Assembly: GCF_020921035.1 (NCBI RefSeq)
Contig: NC_063151.1
Span: forward strand, 25,922,934-25,986,933
DNA: 64,000 nt
Reading direction: 5' to 3'
Source of the DNA: Rhodamnia argentea
Taxonomy: Eukaryota; Streptophyta; Magnoliopsida; Myrtales; Myrtaceae
How positions within the stretch are numbered: the stretch's first letter is position 1; each line of letters starts with the position of its first letter. Under the pieces are notes generated by a model that was not told where the DNA came from, did no database searches, and saw only the letters and a list, made by a program, of their open reading frames with translations. Below are positions 35,493 to 47,466 of this stretch, piece after piece. Made by a program: the position numbers and the translations under genes.

Positions 35493-35867
35493 TTAAGTGA
35501 TTAATAAAATGATGGCGATGAACCAAGTAATGGCAAAGCCCCCCATAAGTACAACTATCGCCCAGATAAAACTAAGGGGGCTTCCAAGCCAGTGGCGGCT
35601 TTTCCGCGAATCGCAAGGTGGAGAGGAAATAGAGTTAGCTTTTGCTCCGGGTGGGAACAACTGATAATGCAGCAGAAACTCTGTTTCTGCTGCTTCCATC
35701 TCTCCTACCGGCACTAGTTTGCGGCTCAAAGATTGTGGTGGGTGGAATGATGATTTCATTCTATTACGAAGCTCAGGAATATCCACATGAATGCTGCTTT
35801 GACCTTCAGAACTGTTCTTGTCCTTCATTGTTTCATTCTGGAGAAACCCAAAGAACAGTTTGGACAT
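35493..35867 (-). CDS. Small putative single-pass membrane protein (hypothetical)
   Basis: An open frame of 124 residues from ATG at 35867 has a soluble, Ser/Lys-rich first part (HVDIPELRNRMKSSFHPP, then FLLHYQLFPPGAKANS) and one strongly hydrophobic C-terminal segment (SFIWAIVVLMGGFAIT, then WFIAIILLIT). The result is a likely tail-anchored or single-pass membrane protein. I do not recognise the family. A TTTCAG acceptor-like site just upstream (near 35910) suggests a preceding non-coding exon. Composition is gene-like, but without a homologue the call rests on the open frame and the clean hydrophobic segment alone. Confidence 0.4.
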   Translation of the reverse strand: MSKLFFGFLQNETMKDKNSSEGQSSIHVDIPELRNRMKSSFHPPQSLSRKLVPVGEMEAAETEFLLHYQLFPPGAKANSISSPPCDSRKSRHWLGSPLSFIWAIVVLMGGFAITWFIAIILLIT

Positions 35868-35909
35868 CAAATCAGCTGAAGAAAACTTCTAGCTGGCGGT
35901 TCAATTGAA

Positions 35910-37560
35910 CCTGAAATCGATTCCCATAATTTCTATTATATGAAGACAATGTGCAAAAGAGAAGACAAATTGAGTCGATGTTGTCTCCGTCAGAGGAGTA
36001 CGTGCGTAAGGTTCTGATAGTGTAGTGAATGATCTGGCTCTGAATTATATGTTTCCATGCACGGCTCCTTGGAAGGCATCGACTTCGACATCAATGGTAG
36101 CAAGATTCCTGATGAAGTTGAACCTTTAGAGTTTTCTTTTTCTTCTGATTTCAATGTTATGTAATGCGCGGTTGTGGCATTTCTTTTGTACCTTGCTAAA
36201 GATATTTATCGAGGCTTTGTCTCAAGTTAGAGGTTGTGGCATTCTTTTGTGCCTTGCTGAACATGTTTCTTTTGCTTGTTGTGATTGCGAAACACAGTGC
36301 TTTTGTGTCCCTTTACTTCGATCCTCTTTTGGGATTGTTCCTTAGCAGATAGCAAGTTCCAACGTTTGAACTTAAGATTAGTGCAAGACTGACTTTTCTT
36401 TGTGATCTCATTGCTTTGCTAAGATAATAAAGCTTATAATCTTCTGAATCTAGTGATATATATTCCTCTAAACGTGCGGTTGCAAGCAAATGGACTACAA
36501 TACAAGCAAAATTGAATTTGCACCCACATCATAAAACAAAAGGTTTTAAAAGCTCTCGAGTAAGAATGCTGAATGAGAGGCCTCATGGGCATAATGCATT
36601 GTAGATATTGCTCTCGACTTTAATACTGGGCTGAGAGTGTTTTCATTCTCTTTTCACACGGCAGCACTCCATAAGTAGCAATAGCTTTTTCCTCACCAAA
36701 CTGCATTTATCGATTATGGTACAATCACTTTACAGTGCTATTGTGACAGAAGTTCAAAGCAGAAACAAGTTAACAACCCACAAGTCGCACTTGCAAGACG
36801 AGAAAGAGAAACAGAGAAGTGCAGAACAGAAGGGTACTCAAATGCAATATTATTCCTTTTGCAGGTTGGCTTTTTCTTTTGGCTGGGGACTTCTCTCAGC
36901 ATGCTCTTTTCGTTGAGCGAACATCAATGTACATTAACTCACGAACAAAAGGGCATAGAAAGAATGATGCTGACAAAAATTTAGAAAAGAAAATCAAGAT
37001 TCATAGAGAGAAAAAGTTCCCGATTGTCCCAAGCCAAAGTTGCAGACCATCATGTCTAAAAGAACAAATTGATAAAAGTGAAAAAAGAGCCTTCTTGCTC
37101 AATTCTGTATAAACAATTCCTCAAAGCCAAACTGACGAAACAGGCTTGGTATGACTTCATCTTAAGTCCTACTCGAGCGTTACCAAATTATCATAAATAG
37201 AACAAAAGCTTCGACAAGGAGGGATTCTATTTCATCTATTCTTTATGTCAGACTTGAGTCGAGATGCAGAAACAAAAAAAAAAGCCCATTTTCTTGTCAA
37301 TAACAGAATGTAGAAAGTAAACAGTATCGACATTGTTACACAACAAGCTGTCAAGTATCACACGCTAGAGAGCAGGGGTTCAACGGATGACAGAACTTCC
37401 CTCACTTGACAAACTCTGCAGACCACTCTAGCATATCCCAGTGGACCTCTTCGGCACACTTCACTGCTTCTCTTCATCAGTGACAACGTACCTAACGAGC
37501 ATTGCACGATATTACTAGCTTGTAAATCATATCAAAGGCATGAAAATAGATCTTAGAATC
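35910..37560. other. Intergenic, no gene seen
   Basis: AT-rich DNA with several short open frames that lack family resemblance. May include the promoter and 5' exon of the small membrane protein. Confidence 0.4.
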
Positions 37561-37561
37561 A

Positions 37562-37930
37562 TTCAGAACAAAGCTACTCACCTTCCTAACAAAAGTCAGA
37601 AGCTCCAATTGCAAATGCACCATTACCCTTCAAGCATGAAAAGACATGAAAATGTGCACATGAAGGTTCCTGCAGAAACTCTTAAGAGATTTTTGGTATC
37701 GAAAAGTGATCTTTTAAAGAATTGTTTAGAACAAAGCTGCTCACCTCCCCAACAAAAGTCAAAAGCTCTAATTGCAGATGCACCTTTACCCTTCAAACAT
37801 GAAAAGACATGAAAATACGCACAGGAAGGTTCCCGCAGCAACTGTAAGAGATTCTTGGCATTGAAAAGTGATCTTTTAAAGAATCGTTTAGAACAAAGCT
37901 ACTCACCTCCCCAACAAAAGCCAGAAGCCC
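37562..37930. repeat. Tandem repeat, period about 163 bp, just over two copies
   Basis: AGAACAAAGCTnCTCACC recurs at about 37565, 37728 and 37890. Each time it is followed by CCnAACAAAAGTCnnAAGC, and the first two copies continue through CATGAAAAGACATGAAAAT and GAAAAGTGATCTTTTAAAGA. Units are similar in sequence and not coding. Confidence 0.85.
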
Positions 37931-38349
37931 CAATATCACTCTAAGAGATGCACAGTGACCTTTCATAGCTTTAACTATTTGCTTTACATCCTCATATCCC
38001 TCATCATGCTAAAAAAGAGAAACAAGAGCCCATGCAGCCTTACTTGTTTGATGGACAAGAAAAACATGACAAACATCCCAAAAAGTTGTTGGTTCTTGCA
38101 AAACTTAAAAAGTTGCTCATCTTTGACCACTTTCATGTTTCGGTCTTCACATCCTCTTCTCTACCTATAGTAGAATTAAAAAAACAAATTATTAGTCAAA
38201 ACAAAGTCAACCACCAGAACACTTTAATGACAAAGTCAAGCATAGATGGATACTTGCATCTTCTCTCTTCCTAGAGATGACATTAAGCTCTCCATATTGC
38301 TAAAAAATGACGCAAGTAGTTCAGCTGTCTCAATTTGTGATGTTGGGGT

Positions 38350-40600
38350 TGATAGAGCGCTTTCTACCACATTTTGTGAGCATATGGTAGATGTAGATGT
38401 TGCCATTGTTGTTGTTGTTGTTGATGCAACTCATGGACTCTTGCAATAATGCCTGTTATGGCCTTACTTACCGCATCTCGCACAAGTGATTGTAGTATTT
38501 TCTCTCTTTAACTTGGATCCCACCGGCTCTTGCATAACTTTCTTCTTTCTCTTTTTTAAATTGTTATCACCTATTTCATTCACCGACTTTGTTCTTTGTT
38601 TCTTCTTTCTACGAACTTGCTTAGGCACATCTGGTGGAAGTAAATGCTCTATAGCAGGCCATGTGTCCTTGGAATCTACAACATGCACAACATGGCTGTA
38701 AGTCTGCATGAATGTTGCCAAACTGAAACATGTGTGAACCCATTTTTCAAGTTGTTCTTTTAGGTATACAAAAGTCGCCACAGCATGACAATAAGGGATT
38801 CCACTAATTCCCATCTTTTACAGCTACAAGTTTTGTGTCTTAAATTAACTACCCTCTTGTTCCATATGGTCCGCTCAATTCAAACTCATCCTCCCCATTC
38901 CATGTAGGAATCCACGACGCTGAATTTTTTTTTGTTTTTTGAAGATCTAATCTCTTGGATCTTAGGACAAATCACATTATTGTAGTTAGCCAATCCATCT
39001 CTTTGCTTATGAATCCTTTTCATGAGTTGCACTCTTATAGCTCAAGCAATGTGATGATAGGCTTGTCTCTAGCATCAATGATACTCTTGTTGAAGCTTTC
39101 GAACCAATTATTCAAGAAAGCATCGCATTTTGAGTTTATTCTAAAGTGGGACTTGCTCTATTGCACTGGAGGTCTTTGGGACAACCAATCATAAGCTTTT
39201 TGATTAATCGCCTTAAGCTCTTCCATGGCCAAGTCGAAATCACATACCCTAGTTGCCATGGCAGACTTCCAAACCGAAAGTTTAAGTTCCAATTCTTTGT
39301 GATGCAACCTAAAGTTCTCATAAAGATGTCTCAAGCAAAATCTATGTTCTACTTCAAGCATCAAATTTACTAGTGCTTGCACCAATCCCTTCTGCTAATC
39401 ACACAAGAAAGTCCAGTACAATTTGCAAGGTTTATGATCCCCAAATCTTTTGCGATCATACTAAGGAACAAATGCCATGTCTTGTATATTTCTTGTCCCA
39501 CGATTGCCCATACAAATGAATACATCTAATCATTTTCATCTAGGCCCACAGTTGCTAGAAGTATACCCTTGTAGCCTGATGACAAATAACAACCATCAAA
39601 CCCCACAAAGCGCTTACATCCTTCTACAAAACCCCTCCTCAATGCATCTAGACATATGTAGACTCCTTCAAACTTGAATTGGTCTTGACATTGCTCACTC
39701 TTGATTACACAAGTGGATCCTGTGATGGAATCAAGGAGTGCTTGGCAATAACTTCTAAGCATCCCAAATTGCTCCTCCTCATTCCTCGTGACCATACTCG
39801 GTGCTGTAACTCTAGCTCCGTAGACTATTGTCTTGCACAACTTCAAAACATTCTCGGACTCCATTGTTTTCTTCATTGCAACACATGGCCATGTTGGATT
39901 ATTCCTCAACCAATCACAATACTTGTTTGCCAGCCATTTAGAGCTTACTTGGGGGACACATAGAACTCAATTACATGTATGTATAGGTTTGACGGTTTTA
40001 ACTTGTAAAGTCTACTTCCTCAGCATTTTGACAGCATATATAAGCCAATCACAACCATCAGAACACACTACCCTCAACATGTTTGGTGCATTCTTAGTGA
40101 ACCTCACCTATCTCCCATTTTTAATGGTATAATTCCTAATTGCTTCTCTAAACTCCTTGACATTACTAAAGCACATCTCCAACTTAAAGGCACTATTCTC
40201 CATGTCCACCTTAGCATTAAACTCGAGATATGTATACTCAACTTGACTACCCATATTCGGGAAATCTACATTATCGGATAATGTATCTACATACAAGCCG
40301 ATGTCTCCGGCCTCTGTATCCCTCTGCATTGAACTACCTTCTATACATCGCACATTTCTTCCGTATAACTCATCAAGATCAATAATGGCAAATTCATCTT
40401 CAGCAACACCCCAAACACGCCCAGGCATGGCATAATTCACTTCTTCACATCCATCACCTGGTGCAAATGGAAGGAAAAAAATAAACGTCAAGCTGCAATT
40501 ACAATCCCCATCACAAGGGGAAAAAAATGTCAAGCTACAAGTTATACAATGAATCAGGCCTCCAAAGTGCAATTTTTGTCTTCCAAACACTTCATCTTAC
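38350..40600 (-). pseudogene. Decayed autonomous MULE transposase (MuDR type)
   Basis: Minus-strand pieces occur in transposase order. Near 40590-40110 is a MuDR N-terminal-like region ending LEMCFSNVKEFREAIRNYTI, followed after a stop by VVCSDGCDWLIYAVKM. Near 39890-39530 come TRNEEEQFGMLRSYCQALL and CKRFVGFDGCYLSSGYKG with LLATVGLDEN, which carries the first catalytic Asp of the MULE DDE/D domain. Next, in another frame, comes QALVNLMLEVEHRFCLRHLYENFR (39385-39160), then KCDAFLNNWFESFNKSI. Near 38810-38450 come GIPYCHAVAT (SWIM-type Cys-His) and TCARCGKCGHNRHYC (CCHC knuckle). There are several in-frame stops (for example at 40104-40106 and near 40020) and frame changes, so it encodes no active transposase. 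TIRs were not located. It lies directly upstream of the glycerate kinase gene. Confidence 0.85.
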
Positions 40601-41019
40601 CCTTATAATTTGCGAACAACGTCACGCGTGTAATCACCCAAAACAGTCTCGTAGTATGGCATTTTGGTTTATCTAAAAAATAATATATTAAAATTTGCAG
40701 ACCACGAACAAATAATTGAGAAATAGGGAGGAATACAAAAAATAAAATGAAAACAGTAAATAGTGAACCACAAACAAATATCTGTGTATGTTAACACCGT
40801 TGTTGATTGGACCAAAAAACGAAAAAAATTACAACGTTGTTGTCGATGCAACTGATGGATTCTTGCGTCACTCTTTCTCTCTACAGTAGTAAGAGGGAGA
40901 AAATAAAAACTGAAAAGAAAAAAGAAAAAAGACGGGTTGGAGTTGGCCACTCCATTTCCATCGCTTATCTCTCGAGTCTCGTTCTTCTCCTCCTTCGATC
41001 GAGAGAGAGAGAGAGAGAG
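40601..41019 (+). promoter_or_regulatory. Upstream region of the glycerate kinase gene
   Basis: The whole spacer between the dead MULE transposase and the kinase start is about 420 bp. A (GA)n tract (41001-41020) runs straight into the start codon, giving a GA-rich leader. No TATA box was assigned. Confidence 0.4.
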
Positions 41020-44000
41020 ATGGCGGTGCTGAGTGCACTCGCGCCACTGTCGACGACCTCTTCGCTTCCCATGAGTTGGCCTACTTACGGCGATGGTTCC
41101 AAGCACACCACGGTGGCCTCGTGCCACCATCTGATCGATCTCGCTCCCTCGACTCGTCTCTCCAAGCTCTCCCCCTCTCTCTGCACGCAATCAGGTGACT
41201 CCCAGGCTCCCTTTCAATTGCTCTCTCTCTCTCTCTCGCGCGCGCGCGCCCCAGCATTTTGATGAAGGAGCAACGCGCGGTGTACGGGGAACCCGTTGCG
41301 ATTTCTCATGGAGTCCCGCTTCTTCGATGCTCTGGCACTGCTGGGAATGATATCCGAGAATTCACATTGGCGATGTCGTGCAAGTTGTGATTTTTTGTCC
41401 GCTTTCGATAGCGACATTTGATGGGCTATTTTAGGATTCTGTTTAGTATTCCTTTGACGTAGTTCGAGTGCGGCCTGGATTTCCTTTCGTTTCCTTCCGC
41501 AAATAAGAAGCATGAGCTCTGCTCTTAAATGAGCTGGAGCGTCACTATTCACTTGATCTTTTTTATTTATTTTTTAACTTTTCGTATGGTTTGAGCTCTA
41601 GGGAATGTTGGTTATGTTGTTAGGAATAGAGATGAAACTGGAAGTCACCCCCTTGAGCCACTGATCGAATTTGATCGCTTATGTTGTCTATGCGCTGGTT
41701 TAATCCATTGCTTGACGCGATTCATATCTGCTGAGCAAGTCTATCATGAAATGAATCTCGAGCGGATCTGTCCACTCTTGGCTTGAACATGCCTGACGTG
41801 TTTCATTCCTTTCATTTGTTTAGGAACTCTTCCTGCTACAAATGGATGCCCGTGGATGCTGGGCTCTTCCATTTATCACCTAACTGGCGGCAGCAGATGG
41901 AGGCTGAAACCAGTTTACTCAATATTCCCTACCTCGCCAGCCCAAGTTTCCTCTGTACAGGACCTTTTCGATTTTATTTGCTCAGGTCCTCTCTTTGACA
42001 AGTTGGGTATGACCCCAGAAAAGGTGGCCGAGTCAGTTGATAAATGGTTGGCTTATGGCTTACACCTCTGTCGGTTGTTTCAACTCAATGAGCTCTACCT
42101 CACATTTCCCCAAAAGGCTAGGTTTTATCACTACTATATTCCCGTCTTCTTGTGGTGTGAAGATCAGATTTCTCAGCACTACTCCAAGTTCAAGGAGGGG
42201 GAAGATATCCCACCTCTTGTGGTAGGTACCATTTTGTTATATTACCCTAAAATTCCTCAAGGCAAGAACTTGAAGGAGGGAGGACATTGAGGAAATTTTT
42301 AGTTGCTGATTTTAATGCTTCATGGTGTTGATCCTGATTATAGCAATAGCGTCAAGAACAATGCTAATGTAGCTATCTCTGATTAATCTCTTTTTGACAA
42401 GCAATCGATGATTTAACTGCCTAAGAGGATTCATCTAGTTGACTAGGATTGATATAGTAATGGCTTTGTTTGTTGGTAGGTTCGTATGAGAAAATAACAA
42501 GATTTTATCCTCGCGCAGATTGGTTTTAGTGCTCCCCAAGGTTGTGGCAAGACAACACTAGTTTTTGCCCTTAACTATCTTTTCAAGGTCACTGGCAGGT
42601 GGGATAAATAGCTAGAAGCTTAATTTTGCTTAAATTTAACGTATAATGATTCTGATTAACTAATCTAATGTCAGGAAATGCGCAACGTTATCAATAGATG
42701 ATTTTTATTTGACGGCAGAGGATCAGGTACTACTATCTGAGTGCAGCATTGCCTCTTCTTTGATTGCTTGCCATTTTCATACTGATTCTGCTCAATATGC
42801 AGGCGAAACTGAGAGAAGAAAATCCAGGAAATGCACTTCTAGAGGTAATGATCACTTCTAAATCTAAATCTTAACTGGAGGAGTGGGGGTTGTTCCTGTC
42901 CCCTACTTGTGCCCTCATCCCCATTTTCATCTCTCTACTTTTGTACACAGTTGCGTGGAAATGCAGGAAGCCATGATCTTCAATTCTCAGTTGAAACACT
43001 CACTGTTGTGACCAATTTGACTAAAGAAGGTGGAATCTGTCACCTTAATTTCACCCTTGCACATCCTGCAAGTCCATCATTAATTCTCATTACCCCAATT
43101 TTTTAGGCATGAAGATGAAGCTACCTCGATATGACAAAGTGAGCTGGCAACTCAAAAACTTTTTATCTCAATGATTCCAAAAACTTGACCAATGCTGAGT
43201 TCTCCTCCCTTGCAGTCTGCTTACAATGGAAAGGGTGACAGAGCTGATCCATCAACTTGGCCAGAAGTGGAGGGGCCATTAACGGTAAGAAATTTCTAGA
43301 CAGAAAAGCAGCAATGTGGGGAGAGGATGAACTTGGACTTTTTGAAAACTCGATCGTGTACATTTCTGTTATAACCAGCAGAAGGGGCATGGACCAGAGA
43401 GATGTTACAGTCACAATGACTTGGTAGTATAAATACTGGCAACTATGAGGCAAGCAGAACTGATGGCGTTATTTAGTGGGTTATCCTCTCTCAGAAGATG
43501 TCTGAGGAAAGGTTGACTCAGCTGTGGGCATGGCTATGATCTTTTGTGGATTTGATCACCTCTTGCAGATTTGAATTTCGATTTTCTTGTATTCCATCCA
43601 TGATGTTATGACTTCTGCTCGTCCTCTAGGCTGTTTTGTTTGAAGGTTGGATGCTTGGATTCAAACCCTTGCCAGCAGATGTAGTCACAGCTGTCGATCC
43701 ACAGGTTGTGGCTCAAAGAATCTTGCAGATGTGTGGATGACTTTTTTCATCATGCTGTTGTATGATAACTGGGCTAATACCTTACTGCGTCTGTTATACA
43801 GCTAGAGACTGTAAACAAGAATCTTGAAGCTTATTATGATGCGTGGGACAAATTCGTCAAGGCATGGATAGTCATCAAGATTCAGGACCCTAGTTGTGTC
43901 TACCAATGGCGCTTGCAGGTTGGCAACTCATCTTCTCTATGACCACATTACGTCCTATGGAATTGTAGAATCCCATCTGCAAATTCACCGCAACTGCGAA

Positions 44001-44351
44001 ACTTTTATTTTCTCTGTCACGATTTTAAGTGCGTATGAGTCGTTTTTGCGGAATCTTTTCAGGCAGAAATTGCCATGAGAGAGGCCGGAAATCCCGGGAT
44101 GTCTGACGAGGAGGTGCTTTCCTGTTCATCAGTCTTTGACGTGCTCTGGTTTTAGTTGGACATGCAGCAGCCATCTGATTTGCTAATTCTGAGGGTAGAA
44201 CTTCTGCATTTTGTAGGTTAAAGATTTTGTCTCCCGTTACCTCCCAGCATACAAGGCGTATCTGCCGACGCTCTACTCCGAAGGACCAAACGGGTCGGAC
44301 CCTGAGCATCTCCTTGTCATCGAAATCGATGAAGGGAGAAACCCGTTGTAG
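41020..44351 (+). CDS. GLYK: D-glycerate 3-kinase, chloroplastic
   Basis: Twelve exons: 41020-41194, 41824-42221, 42519-42598, 42675-42726, 42803-42844, 42951-43029, 43107-43138, 43216-43284, 43630-43704, 43802-43918, 44063-44113 and 44217-44351. All are GT-AG and phase-consistent, giving 434 residues. It phosphorylates D-glycerate to 3-phosphoglycerate, the last step of the photorespiratory C2 cycle, in the chloroplast stroma. The first ~60 residues are Ser/Thr/Leu-rich with few acidic residues, as expected for a transit peptide. A P-loop, IGFSAPQGCGKTTLV, starts at residue 192. LSIDDFYLTAEDQ, RYDKSAYNGKGDRADPSTWP and VLFEGWMLGF follow, all diagnostic of the plant-type kinase (PRK/uridine-kinase-like fold). 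The C-terminal LLVIEIDEGRNPL ends the protein. Recalled closest match is At1g80380. Intron 1 holds a (CT)n-(GC)n run at 41219-41250. Confidence 0.95.
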
Positions 44352-47300
44352 GTAGCTTAAGTGACTGAAACTTTCACTGCCATTCTGCTTTAGGAAATTC
44401 TTTCTTTTTCTTGGATGTTGGGCCTGTTGCATGGTCAGTCTTGTTTTCATAACATGCAATCTTCTGCTGTTAGTCACTGTAAATTGTAAATGCTATGTGA
44501 AATTTCGACATGTAAATAAATATATTAGCAGCTTATCAGGAATTGTCTTCAATCGCTTATGTGAAACCTAATTCACTCCAGGAGGAATATCAAACAAATA
44601 CGTTCATGTTATTACAGACCTCAAGTATCACGCATACTTCGATTGGATGAACCCATTTACACGACAATTATTGGATAATGAGGCATTTACACGACAATTA
44701 TTGGATCACGAGGTCTCCAAACTACTGCACAAAGAAGAGACACGGTCTTCAAACATTCTGGTTAAACTAGCAGCAACAGCAGATACTTTCCAAGCAGTAT
44801 TCGCAGGTCTCAAAGCAGCAGCAGCAGCAGCACAGCGTGAACAAACTGCACGACCAAATTGGCTCGACTATAAATTCGGGAGAGTGATATGGACTATGCG
44901 TTGGCACAAATGAAACGCGAATTCTCATGATCTATACCGACTGGGGAGTTTGATGCAAAAAACGAATAGCAGCAAAAGAAAGAAAACAAGCATCAGAAGA
45001 GAGAAATAAACGGTTGCTTATACCGACTGTGCGAGCCAAAGGGTAACTGCTAGAACCATGCCAAGCAACTGTCGAGTTTATGGCTGACTACTCAATTTTG
45101 ATGAGCCTTATTCGTGGGATTCGCATGAAGGTATTCACAAAGATGAGCACAAAGCAACTCTTTCGCATGTTCGACTAAAGATAAGAGGTAATCTCCGTCC
45201 TATCTCTTGCTATGTCGCTAACTTTTAAAGGTAATCCTTCGGCTATTTGTCGCTATGGAGGAAAGATTCGAGTAACCGCTTGAAACCTCAAAAATTTACA
45301 GAGACCAGGAACAGAGAAGAGATGTAAACAGACCATGCATATAGACAGCCTTTTTCCTCGTGACGATTCTTAACATGATTGAAATACGACATCTGCTGAG
45401 CATCCGGAGCGCCCTCCATGTTGCCGAGCCTGAGATTGGCCGAGAAGGGAACTCGAGAAATCTGATGAATTGACTCCTGTTCTACCAGAGCGGCAATATA
45501 TGCAGAACAGAGCCGTTCCTTTTCTTGGGCGGCCGACGAACAGATTAGTTCCTTTCGAGGACCAGAGCGGTTCCTTTCAAGAACTAGATGCGGACCACAC
45601 CTATTCCAAGTGATTCCATTTATTGTTGTCGTTAAAGGGAAAGTAGGAAAGCTCATGTGTCCCTCTCCATTTGCCCCACCGCTCGGCTTGTTGCGTCTAA
45701 CTAACGGTCATGGCCATTCTGACAAGTTGCCCACACAGAGACCCATCACATCCGCTCGACAGTCCGCATCCTATCCATGTGAGGATATGATGCCGGACTT
45801 AAATCATCAAGACGCGGCTACTACCACGACCGTTGATAGGCGTGGGGTCACTGGGGACCTGCGACGGAAGGCCGAGATGCAAGTGCAACAACCCCATCTG
45901 CGACCATGGATTGCATTACATGATGAGGTGTTCAAGGAGTTCCTTCTTGATACATGATTTGGTCCGACTCCCACCAGAGACATCACATTAAATTAGTAGG
46001 TCCTCAATGAAACGACATCAAATTGAACAGATACAGCTAGCTCAGCCTGTTGACAAGCTTGAGTTTGATCGTGTGAATATTCTACCTGTGTGTGCCCCTG
46101 TCGACACACACAGCAAATGCTTGTGATTTGACCTTGAAAGCATATTGCAGGATCAAAAGAGAAGAAATGGCTGAAATTATAGGCAAAATTCAAAGTAGCT
46201 ACAAGATGGAATATGTGTAAACTTAGTCTAGACCACTTCCGAGGCAAGATGGTACCAAAGACGGCAAATTGTTAATAGTGAACGCCAAATCAACGAGAAG
46301 AATGACATTAAACGGTCATTACTCCCACTTTCCCTGAATTAGACAATCCTTGAGCTTAAACTTGGTCCAATAGCAAACGAAAAGAAGGAAAGTTTCAGCT
46401 TCAGCTGAACTATAGGGATCAGGATGACCAAAAAGTAAACAAACATGCAATCACGGTCCCTTATATCTGAACTGAGCATCAGGAACTAGTTTCATTAAAC
46501 GAGTAAAGTGGATTGCTGTCAAATGGTTGGTAATTTGACCAAAACGTAGATGCTCAGACTTTATGTCATGAGCTCTACCTACTTTGTAAAAAACCATATG
46601 AAGCATCGGCTTTTGGTTAATATCCATCTGGGCAGGCATGTGCTTAAGCATCAACATATCCCATCGTGATATGGAAGAGTACGTTCCAGGAAAATTGATC
46701 AAAAGAGGTAGAGAACAATGCCATTGCCGGTTCAATGAAGTAATAACTTCCGGAGAGCCCACAATGAGCAATGAAAAGCACAATTTAACTTCTGCAGCAC
46801 TCGACCCAAAAAAAAAAAAAAACTTCTGCAGCAACATTTTCTGGCAAACCAAGGAGGATTGAGAATGATTAGTAAAGAGAATGATCACAGAATGCAAGCA
46901 TAAAGATATATCTTCACGATATACTTGAATTTTACAGCTTCAACTTTACTAAAGTAGCAGAAGAACTTCCATACACGGATAATCAAACATGTCTAGCTCG
47001 TCTTATGCAATCAACAGACAACATAGGACAAGGGGGAGAGAAAATATGCAGCGAATTATGACAATATCTGTAGCTCTACATAAGCAGAGCAAGGCATCTC
47101 TTGCAAATTTAGGTGAGTCAAGTGGCAAAAATGTTAATAATATGCCAAGTGAAAGGGGGAAGATGCATATGTTGTCAGCAAAAACCATCAGAAGTGATAA
47201 ATTTCTCATCGAACACTGATGACATCTTAAGAATTATTGAATATTTAAATATATGCTATCGCATCACACTCATCTATTACAAATGAAAAAATGGTAGATA

Positions 47301-47466
47301 CTTGAGAACATCTAATACGTGGCATATGCCAGCAACACCCCACATTAGTAATAGCTAATAGAATTAGCATCTTAAAGCCAAAATGGAATAACAAATATAT
47401 CAAGCAATGAGAACGAAGCATCATGACGACCTTAACTAATCATAGTAAAATAATCTTAGTACACAG
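44352..47466. other. Spacer between the glycerate kinase and CDI-like genes
   Basis: No named gene. At 44647-44913 an open frame carries a short direct repeat (two copies of TTACACGACAATTATTGGAT, 42 bp apart) and a poly-Ala run encoded by a GCA tract at 44812-44833. A charged coding-like stretch continues in broken frames to about 45060. This could be a relic gene of unknown family. A minus-strand open frame at 45656-45288 is also unrecognised. The DNA from 46000 is probably 3' flank of the CDI-like gene and AT-rich filler. Confidence 0.4.

Noticed and set aside
37562-37930. CRISPR-like direct repeats
   Set aside because: The units are 163 bp contiguous tandem copies without spacers, in a eukaryotic genome.
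46451-46897. Minus-strand open frame downstream of the CDI-like gene
   Set aside because: It crosses a long homopolymer, shows no domain, and lies in the probable 3' flank.
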